From the NCBI RefSeq assembly GCF_900497805.2, contig NW_020954569.1, positions 25,314,231 to 25,378,230 on the forward strand: DNA of 64,000 bases. Direction: 5' to 3'. The translations under genes were made by a program, and so were the position numbers. Below the pieces are notes generated by a model. The model saw only the letters and a program-made list of their open reading frames with translations. It did no database searches and was not told the DNA's origin. The number at the start of each line of letters is the position of its first letter. The first letter of the stretch is position 1. This stretch comes from Vombatus ursinus (lineage: Eukaryota > Chordata > Mammalia > Diprotodontia > Vombatidae). Shown here in pieces: positions 55,886-64,000 of the stretch.

Positions 55886-57764
55886 TCTTGCATCCTTTTC
55901 TCTACGCTTGCATCCTCTCTTATTCAAACAATATATGAAAACTAAAATTAATCCAATCAATAAGTTGAAGGACAGAGTATTTGCTTACAAAAATTCTTTT
56001 CACTTTCCAAGGGAATTTACCTCAGGACTGAATGTCATCTCCTTTTTTATTTTAAAAAACATAACGTATTTTAAAAGATTGAATTTTTTTTCCTGGCACA
56101 TATCTAATATGTAAAGCAAAGCACACACACACAATTATTCCTTATATATCAATCTTCTCCAATTATTTCTCCTTAATACAATTTTTTCTTAATGCTAAAA
56201 ATCCACCTTTTCTCTTGCTGACATATTTCCCTTGTTTACCTATTTGTCTTTCAGGCTGGAGCTTTGTGGTAGAATATATCCCAAGAAATTAGGATCATTT
56301 TTTTTTAACTTGCTCAGGAAGCCCTAATGAGAGGCCAGAGGGGTTGGTTATTAGTGTTATAAGCAGAGGCCATAGGTGGTTATTAGTGCTAAGCTGTTTC
56401 AAAAACTTCTATTAAATACTACTACTAAATAAGAAATGTGAAAGAATCAGGAAATACAAGGAAGGAATACCTAAAATATCCTTTGAGTGCATTTCAAACA
56501 AACAAATTAGATAATTCTTTGCCAAAAGGTGTACATGGACTTAGCTAACAGTTAATAGTGACTATTAATAAATTTCACTGTGCTTGCATTTCAGAAGGCT
56601 TTTTTTCCTTCCAAATTTCACATCATTTAGCAGAAGCTAAGACAGGACCTTCCTACTGAAGTAGAAGTTTAGCATTTTGGAATGAAAAGATAGGCAAAGG
56701 GTAAGTCTTTCATGTGTTAATTGTTTTGTCTTTCTGCTTTAGTCTAACAATTTAAGTGATATCTTTCAAATCTAGATAAAAAGTTAAACAGTCTGTTGAT
56801 AATTGAAGTAGATTCTCATATTTCCAAATAGTTTTGTGTTGGTGACAACTGGAAAAAAAATTCACATAAGTTCTTTATTTTTGTGTAGATGACTGGGTCT
56901 TTTATACACTTGATAGGTAAACTAGTTATCTGGTTTTTGGGGAGAAAATGAGGATAATGTGAAAATTGGAATTGTTTTGGACCTGATGTTTCTTTGTTCC
57001 TTCCTTCCCCAATTCTAGGAGTGTAGCTTGGAGTTGGTTATGAGGACTCTAACAATTTAGTAAATGGTCATGTAGGAATGTGGGAGGCTTCCTTATTGGC
57101 TGACAGTATTATACAACTGGCAACGAATACACTTTCCTCATAAGGCTCTACTAAACCAATTCTAAATGAGGAGTGGGGGTGTGCAGGTAGATATTCCAGG
57201 GGCAAAGGATATTCTCTTTTGTTATTGTTTTAGTATCACAGGGGAGCAGGACATTTTAAGGACCTAGGGGTGCATGGCTGGCAAGCTAACTCCAGGATTT
57301 TACCTAGTTAAGGCTGATTAATAAACTTGGGAATCATCCAAAATGAGCTGGGTGGAATACATTTAGAAGCACTTCAGAATGCCTTCACTCTCATATTTCA
57401 CTTCTTAATTTACATAAACACATTTATGCAAATAAATCTAAGAATGACACATTGGGAGTTCATAATATGTAGACAGAAGGGCAAAAGAATGGGGGTACTA
57501 ATAGGGGAGAATCTAAGTAAAGAGGGGAGGGGGCATAGAAGGGGATATAGGTAATCAGGGATTTAGAGCGACAGGACTCTGAACTAAGGGCACCTAGGAG
57601 TTGTGGAGTTCAATAACTTAACATGAGAAATCAGTAACATTTACATTATAATAAAGAATCAGTTCCTGGAAGAAAATTATCTCTGAGAAATGAGGTCCTC
57701 AGTAGGACCCCAACCTTGGGTAATCTTTAAAGTTTTCATCTAGTTGCTTTCCGTTATATAGGAC
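55886..57764. other. No recognised feature; repeat-poor
   Basis: About 1.9 kb. A short (CA)n lies at about 56123-56134 and an imperfect tandem duplication at 56331-56394. No repeat family or gene recognised. Confidence 0.45.
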
Positions 57765-57962
57765 CATCTATTCAGAGCTGAAAAAGACCTCAAAGGTCAT
57801 CTAGTTCAACAACTTCATTTTACAGATGAAGAGACTGAGGTCCAGAACTGAGGTACAGAGTTGACCTAGCAAAGGTCAGATGACTAGTAAAGCCAGTCCC
57901 TCCAGAAGTAGGATTTGAACTTAAGTCTTCTTGACTCCAGTTTCTGCATTCTAATCACTAAA
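57765..57962 (-). mobile_element. THER1-like SINE, near full length
   Basis: Antisense: 'aaagacctcaaaggtcatct', 'agttcaacaacttcatttta', 'gatgaagagactgaggtcca' and 'aggatttgaacttaagtctt'. Confidence 0.85.
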
Positions 57963-57964
57963 GT

Positions 57965-58407
57965 GGGATGGCAAATGAGTAGAGATTTATTACCACTTTT
58001 TCACCAGCTTCCCTCTTTGGATTATACTCCATCAAGAGCAAGCCCCCAGGAAATGTCATCACTACCGTGTCTTGCTAGATTGGACAGCTTTGGCAGTCAC
58101 ACCTCATTAGTATCCTTGTACCCTCTGCCTCTCTGCTGGATTGATGACGGATCAAAGAACACCTTCCAAAGCCTCCTTTTACAAAGGTCTCCCAGGCCAG
58201 CTAATTCTTCATTTCCCACCAGCTGCAGTGTTTGGACTGGACTTTGCCATACCCTCAGGAAACCTCAGGTTACCTCAGGACTCCCCCCCACTCCTTTCTT
58301 CTGTGTGTTCTCTTACCTCATTAGATAGTCCCTTGGGTGCAGGGCCGTCTTTCTTCTGATTTTTTTTTTGTATCCCCAGGGCATACAACAGTGCCTGACA
58401 CAGTCAA
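57965..58407 (+). mobile_element. L2-tailed LINE copy
   Basis: The last part is a clear L2 3' UTR: 'cttacctcattagatagtcc', 'cttgggtgcagggccgtctt', 'tgtatccccagggcatacaa' and 'cagtgcctgacaca'. The part before about 58280 fits a marsupial L2-type 3' body from memory only. The 137-codon frame at 57915-58328 runs from SINE into this element and is not a host gene. Confidence 0.6.
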
Positions 58408-58510
58408 TCAATAATCAATAAACATTAATCAGGCACTTACTTTGTGCCAGGCATTGTGCCAAGCCCTAAGGATACAAAAAGAAGCAGAAGACTGTCTAAG
58501 AGCTTAGTGT
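58408..58510 (-). mobile_element. L2 LINE 3' end, tail to tail with its neighbour
   Basis: Antisense: 'aaacattaatcaggcactta', 'ctttgtgccaggcattgtgc', 'aagccctaaggatacaaaaa' and 'agactgtctaagagctta'. Confidence 0.8.
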
Positions 58511-58662
58511 TTATTGACTATTGACTGACTGAGAAAATAATATCTATTCCTAAAATACAAAAAAAAATTATCTCGTTTGAAAAATTGATAACACAGGGAA
58601 TCATCTTATTTTCTGGTAATGGGCAATAATGTATATAGATGGCATCTGCTGGTAAAATATCT

Positions 58663-58930
58663 TAATAATAATAATAATTAGCATTTATATAGCACCTAGT
58701 CTATGCCGGGCCTTGTGCTAAGCTTTTTAAAAACAGTAACTTATTTGACCTTCACAACAACCCTGGGAGGTGGGTATTATTATCCTCATTACAGTTGAGG
58801 AAACTGAAGCAAAAAGAAGTGAAGTGACTCATCCAGGGTCATACAGCTACTAAGTGTCCGAGGTTCCATTTGAACTCAGGTTTTCCTGACTCTAGACCCA
58901 GCACTCTATCCACTGTGCCACCTAACTCTC
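58663..58930 (-). mobile_element. Ther-2-like CORE-SINE, near full length
   Basis: Antisense: ATA repeat tail, 'gcatttatatagcacctagt', 'accttcacaacaaccctggg', 'ttgaggaaactgaagcaaaa' and the head end 'cactgtgccacctaac'. Confidence 0.88.
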
Positions 58931-59239
58931 TTCTTATCTTATCTCTTTACCTATTACAAATATCCACAAGGAAAAGAAAAGCTGACTAAAGGTCTAGGAA
59001 TGAATGCTTTTAAGGAATGAGGTGATAAACACCTTAAAAGAAATGGGGATGTGATGATGTAGTCAATGATGAAGGAGTGGGGCAAAAGAAAGTAACTGTG
59101 ACCCAGAAACTGTTGCTCTCAGTAGGTCACCATTAAAACACCCACAGCAACTAGGACCCATCTAGTGTAATAACTTCCTCCAGGCAAATAAAAATAACTG
59201 AAATATATGTAATACTTAAAGGTTCTCAAGTAACTTCAC
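58931..59239. other. No recognised feature
   Basis: About 310 bp without an identifiable element. Confidence 0.45.
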
Positions 59240-59433
59240 ATCATCTCATTTCAAGTTGGAAAGGTAAATGCCACATGTATCCTTATGCCCAGTTTATAGA
59301 TTAGAAAAGTGAAGCTGAGAAAGGTGAAGTGATGTATCTCTAAGATATATGGTTGATAACATCTTTAGTAGGATATAAATCTTTGTGCTCCAGGACCCAA
59401 GTCCAGCACTCTAACCATTAGTCACCCTGCCTC
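59240..59433 (-). mobile_element. MIR SINE
   Basis: Antisense: 'catcatctcatttcaagttg', 'tagattagaaaagtgaagct', 'gtccagcactctaaccatta' and 'gtcaccctgcctc'. Confidence 0.7.
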
Positions 59434-60203
59434 TACAGTAATAGCTTTCAGGTCTATGAACTGTTTCAATCCATTTGCTCATTTTCTCTACACCTGAGAG
59501 GTAGCTACTGTATTATACCACGAAAAGTTTAGAGCCTAATTTATTGATGTATTATATATAAATAAACATATAGATATATACATACACTTACATATGTAGA
59601 TACGATGTATATATTTATGCACATTTATATCACATTATATTGCATCACTGCATATGCTAATGAAAAATGTTCCTTTGCAGAACAGTCGTCAACCAAATCT
59701 TTTCTCAAATCCATCATTTTCATACAGCGAGGAAAACTCTACAAGTTTAAAAAGTACTTAGAACCACTCAGAAGATACAACCAAATAGGAAAACTCTTGA
59801 GTCTTTGAAAATCCTGCAGGTCCATCAAAATTCACTTAGAACTTAAAGAAAATAAATGAGGATTCTCAACTTATAGCTTTTGGAATATCTGATTTTAAAT
59901 ATACTTCAATTGTTCGGGAACAAATTAAAATCCTAACCAAATGATCCCATAACTGCTTGAAATCTAGGGTTGGCTTTATGAAATAGACATCATTACCACC
60001 TTCACTCCCCTCCCAATCCCAGCAAAACTATCTTTCCCACATAACCTAAAATTGTTTATTCTGTTTGTCTCACAGTCTAAAATTTCATCAATTACAGATT
60101 CATTACAAGAACAAGCATTTCTATTTTTAAATGCCAAATTTTTTTTTTGGACTCATTTACCTCATCTTTAAAATGGGGCTATTAATTACTTAACTGCCTC
60201 AAG
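59434..60203. other. No recognised feature; AT-rich
   Basis: TATA-rich patch at about 59550-59600; a possible tiny MIR core at about 60150-60200 ('ttacctcatctttaaaatgg'). Confidence 0.45.
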
Positions 60204-60204
60204 G

Positions 60205-60243
<39 letters not shown>
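60204..60243. repeat. (TG)n microsatellite
   Basis: About 20 TG units with one CG and one TT interruption. Confidence 0.95.
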
Positions 60244-60246
<3 letters not shown>

Positions 60247-60717
60247 TAGGAGGAGGCCAGCGGACTGATTTCACCAGATAATTTTTTTATATTCTTGCCT
60301 AGGCCTTGCTTACATCATGAAAGTATTTTTTGAAAAAGAAACCTGATACATGAATGTTAGTTTCTGCAAACATACAGATCTGCCCTACTAAGAATGGCAT
60401 CAATATATTTACTTCTAGTAAACACTTGATTCCTTTTTGAGTGAGGTTTTTATCCAAAATAGTTAATTAGCATCAAAATCATGATCTTTTGTCGTGCTGC
60501 CTGAGAACATATGACAAACAGGAATCATTATAGAATGAAAACAAAATCTCTGACCAGGGTGCTAAAGATAAGTTAATCTTCACACCAGGATTAAATTCTT
60601 GTCTGTTCAACAGTCTTACTAATTTTAAAAAATGTCTTTCTTAGAGCATTATTGAAACAAATGACACAGAAATAACGAAACATTTTTGCCGTCAAATTAG
60701 AATGTGGTTCAAAACAC
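60244..60717. other. No recognised feature
   Basis: AT-rich, unassigned. Confidence 0.45.
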
Positions 60718-60738
60718 AATGTGTGTGTGTGTGTGTAG
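60718..60738. repeat. (TG)n microsatellite
   Basis: Ten TG units. Confidence 0.9.
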
Positions 60739-60754
60739 ACAAGTCTATAATTAT

Positions 60755-60900
60755 ACTCACATTTATACAGAACTCTACAGTTACAAAGCATTATCTTCCA
60801 CTGAAACACTGTTCAGGTGAGGAAAATGAGAGATTCTCTGAGAGTAGTGACTTGCCCATGGTCATTCATACTTAAATGGATTTGGAATCTTATCAATTTG
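60755..60900 (-). mobile_element. MIR SINE
   Basis: Antisense: 'acatttatacagaactctac', 'aggtgaggaaaatgagagat' and 'gacttgcccatggtcattca'. Confidence 0.65.
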
Positions 60901-60988
60901 GGAGTTCCCTCCAAGGGTGCCGGTCACAAACCATTCTGCGTGACTCTTGCCCACATCCTTCTGTAACTTTACTACAAACAGCCAGACC

Positions 60989-61018
60989 ATAGTTGCACAA
61001 CTTATAGTTGCACAACTT
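60989..61018. repeat. Perfect 15-bp tandem duplication
   Basis: atagttgcacaactt occurs twice back to back (60989-61003, 61004-61018). The unit is itself near-palindromic (agttgcacaact). Confidence 0.9.
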
Positions 61019-61062
61019 ATTACAGCTAGACTTTGAATCCGGGGCTCCTGACTCCAAGTTTA
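61019..61062 (-). mobile_element. MIR SINE head fragment
   Basis: 'ttgaatccggggctcctgac', then 'tccaagttt'; a short antisense head piece. Confidence 0.5.
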
Positions 61063-62111
61063 GCAAAAAGAATAATTGTGCCCTTGACAAAAAGTCAGTT
61101 CATAGAGAAAGATGTTTAAAGAAGGCTCTACTGGTTAAGCAAAGTGAGTAATCCAACTAAGCTACTACCCTTGAAGTTTTTCTTCACTTACTTCATTCTT
61201 ACGGAGTGAATGCATGTTGGTGTCTGCTCCTGACTCAATCCTTCACTCTATTTTCCTATTTTAAAATTGGCCATAGAGATTTTCTTTGAAGAGAACAATC
61301 CTAGCCATCGGCCAACTGTTAGTATTCTTCCATAATCCTTTTATATTCCATTCAAACAATTTCCTTAATTGTCCTTCCTTAAGCATTCATTTCCACAGTT
61401 GCTAGCAAACAGCCTCAGTTTGGCTGGGCAACCCTGATTTGATACAGCAGAGTGCTTCAGAGATTTCCTTGAGGTAAACAGCAGATTTACTTCTGGCTGC
61501 TTTTGCCTATTGCTGCTACTTTGCTCTTTTTCCGACAAAGTTGTTCATAAATTCAATACATGTATGAGCTTAACTCCACCAAAGAAATGGATCATAAGCT
61601 GCAGGATTCCATTCCCTCCTGACCTTGTTTTCTTTTGGAGGAAGAAAAGCCCTTTCTACACTCTCAGCTACTTAGTCAATAGATCATAATCCACTAGCAA
61701 GTGTTTCCGGTCAGGACCCATTGTCACAAATCAATCAAAAGTTTTAAAACAAAGTTAAAACCTAATTCTTCTTGTATTCTCATCTTATCTTCTTTTTAGT
61801 AGACTTGGCAAACTGAAAGGAGATTTTGTTAATGCAAAAAAAGCATTAAATACAAATAAATAGATATACAAATTGATTGAGGACATGGGAGTGATGGCTG
61901 TTTTTGGTTTTCACCAAATTGTGGATTCTCAGAAGCAAAAGAAACTTCAGAAGTCATCTTGATTTTTGACTGAGGCCACATCTCTATCCACTCTACTATA
62001 CTGTCTCCCTACTATACAATTATAAGTGTTTAAAAATAGTTTTTGAATTAAATGAGCCTTTCTGAAGCACAGTTTCTCCACCTGTGTGATGGGAACAGTA
62101 ATATAAAGTTC
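61063..62111. other. Mostly unassigned; small MIR scraps near the end
   Basis: MIR-like scraps at about 61965-62015 ('ctctatccactctactatac', antisense) and 62055-62105 (sense). Otherwise repeat-poor. Confidence 0.45.
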
Positions 62112-62134
62112 TCTCTCTCTCTCTCCCTCTCCCT

Positions 62135-62172
<38 letters not shown>
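62112..62172. repeat. (CT)n/(CCCTCT)n pyrimidine tract
   Basis: CT units with an internal block of CCCTCT hexamers. Confidence 0.95.
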
Positions 62173-62175
<3 letters not shown>

Positions 62176-63925
62176 ATTATTAGTACCACACATAGCCCAA
62201 ACTATAGATGGTTCTTTATTTGGAATAGGTCTGAGAATCAGAGTGAATAACTATCTGGTACAATGCTAAGTATCCTGTTAGAATTCAATACATACAGGAT
62301 ATCTGACTTAGATCCAGAAACCTCAGTACTTCTGTTGGTTGTTAGCTCTCCCTGTATAATTCTTTCAATATTACTGTCACATAAAGGTGATAATTGTCCT
62401 TTTTCCCTGTGGCAAAATAATAAAAGAGAGGATAGAAGCACTTTGAGATCCTTACAAGAAGGGCATTCAAGCCTAACAGTACTATTGGCTGAGAAAGTGG
62501 TAACATTCTCAAAAATACATCTCATTGTTCAAGTTGCCAAATAACAGCCCCTCTGTAGAACAGTTATTGGTAATTTTTGTTCAGGGGCATTTCCAGGAGA
62601 ATGGATGCTTAGTGAGTGGAAAATAACATACATATAGGCTGACTGGTGAAATTTAGGGCAAAGAGAATCAATATTATTTAAGATGAAAAATAATTGTACA
62701 TGGTTTTGATTTTTAAATTTCTACCATATGTTACTTGGGTGACTCTCAGTTTTAGAAAAAACATGGAAATGAAAGAATAAATATTACCAATGTTTCATTT
62801 TAAGGATTTGGTCCAGTGTTGGAAAAAAGGGATTTCCAATACCCCAATTTTCCCAGCTATAGTTTTTTAGGTATAAGAAACTTGGCTAAACATGTCTATA
62901 ACATGCAGTGGCTTTGCTGTTATAGTATATGTTACCAGTCATTGATACCATGGTAGCTCAATAATTTTTAGGGAAAAGGAAATAGATGGGAAAATGCTAT
63001 GGCATGATAAAGAAAATATGACAGATGAACATAATGAGCAAAGAAAACTTCTGCATATGACAAGGTTAAATAAAACAAAACAAAAAACAAAGTCCCCAGG
63101 CAGTTCTGAAGATAGAATCATTAATGTAAGGTCATTATCAACTTAGGGCTTTGAAAATTCACTATTAAATAAGAGGTTTTGACACACAATACAATTCTGT
63201 TTAACATATCTTATTATACCTGTATTCTGCTTGTAGCACCATATAGACACTGGACTTTTCCTAGGATATTTCAGACTTTTGTCATTAAAAAGTTGTGTAA
63301 CTAGCATACTCTGATTTTAGTCATATTCATCCCAATATTTTGGTGTCTAACAAAAATATCATAATAAACTAAAGGCCGGATTATTGAAAGTGAATTGAAC
63401 TAGGTTGGGTAGGAAATGAGTCAACTTGCATCATAAGGGAGTTGAAAATACAGGGACACCTGAGTGTAATCCAATTTCTTAGGGAAAGGATGCTTATATT
63501 TCTATAGGTGAGCAAGAGTGTTCAGAACTCTGCTTGCATTCTTTTCCAAATTCTCTATAACATTTATGGTTTACTAGAAGAAACTATCAAAAAAAATGAA
63601 CCCTAGAATTTGAGGCCACTGGCTGAACCATTTTTAGAAAATCAAAACAAACTTGGCCCAAGCTTTTGGCTTCCCTACTGGCCTTTGTCTTCCTTATTGA
63701 AAACCCCTTCTTAATGTTGTACACTCTGGTCAAATAGCCTAAAGACCCCTCTCTCTGCCCCCTTTTTAAAGCATTCATTAACAGCTTAAATAAAAACTGC
63801 TATGTCTTTATGAGTTCATAACCAAGATATTAGCTGTCATGAATTGTGGGTAATGATAAAGTTTGTCTGAGAAGGGATAACTTGTATCTTTTGTCTGATT
63901 GATAATGCCTCTATTCCTAGATAAG
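62173..63925. other. No recognised feature; repeat-poor
   Basis: About 1.75 kb. Frames of 93 and 95 codons at 62238-62544 overlap on opposite strands and are not recognisable proteins. Confidence 0.45.
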
Positions 63926-63943
63926 TGATAGATATAGATAGGT

Positions 63944-64000
<57 letters not shown>
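63926..64000. repeat. (GATA)n microsatellite
   Basis: At least 15 GATA units at the window end, preceded by imperfect units; cut by the window edge. Confidence 0.97.

Noticed and set aside
57915-58328. 137-codon plus-strand frame as a coding exon
   Set aside because: It starts in a THER1 SINE and runs through L2-type sequence; its Pro/Ser/Leu-rich reading is typical of LINE 3' regions.

Overview
This looks like about 64 kb of marsupial nuclear DNA with no protein-coding or RNA gene that I can support. It is AT-rich and CpG-poor, and no open frame reads as a conserved protein or carries plausible splice-bounded exons. It is built mostly from old interspersed repeats. The marsupial signature is a set of about nine copies of a tRNA-derived CORE-SINE that I recognise as Mar-1 (head ggcagctaggtggcacagtgg; 3' part tggggtcacgaagagtc). 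With them are many MIR/THER SINEs, WSINE-like SINEs, L2 and L3/CR1 LINE fragments, L1 3' ends with a polypurine tract, and small hAT-type elements. I cannot say which marsupial it is. The stretch is either intergenic or inside a large intron. Family names come from memory of consensus sequences; no repeat-masking search was run.

Layout. 1-6.7 kb: MIR, WSINE, THER and Mar-1 copies, plus an L2 copy carrying a hAT insertion with a perfect 8-bp target duplication. 7-10.1 kb: L2, MIR and THER copies, a probable solo LTR (fossil), and an L1 3' end with a 16-bp target duplication. 10.1-16.6 kb: repeat-poor apart from one Mar-1 and short simple repeats. 16.6-25.6 kb: a long L2/CR1-clade copy, several L2 and MIR pieces and a purine tract. 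27-28.4 kb: an L3/CR1 copy interrupted by an inverted L3 segment. 28.8-36.5 kb: the densest repeat block, with Mar-1 x3, THER, L2 broken by several later insertions, a hAT element and an unnamed SINE-like pair. 37.8-38.0 kb: a long GA-rich tract. 39.5-45.5 kb: L2 copies in both orientations, one hAT and three Mar-1. 45.5-48.1 and 49.4-57.7 kb: largely repeat-poor. 57.7-61 kb: THER, L2 and MIR. 61-64 kb: repeat-poor, ending in a GATA microsatellite.

Because there are no genes, the useful content is the insertion history. Nested elements give a relative order: L2, L3 and THER/MIR first, then hAT, LTR, Mar-1 and L1 on top. The long repeat-poor blocks are where conserved non-coding elements would be sought by cross-marsupial alignment. 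I found no new gene system.
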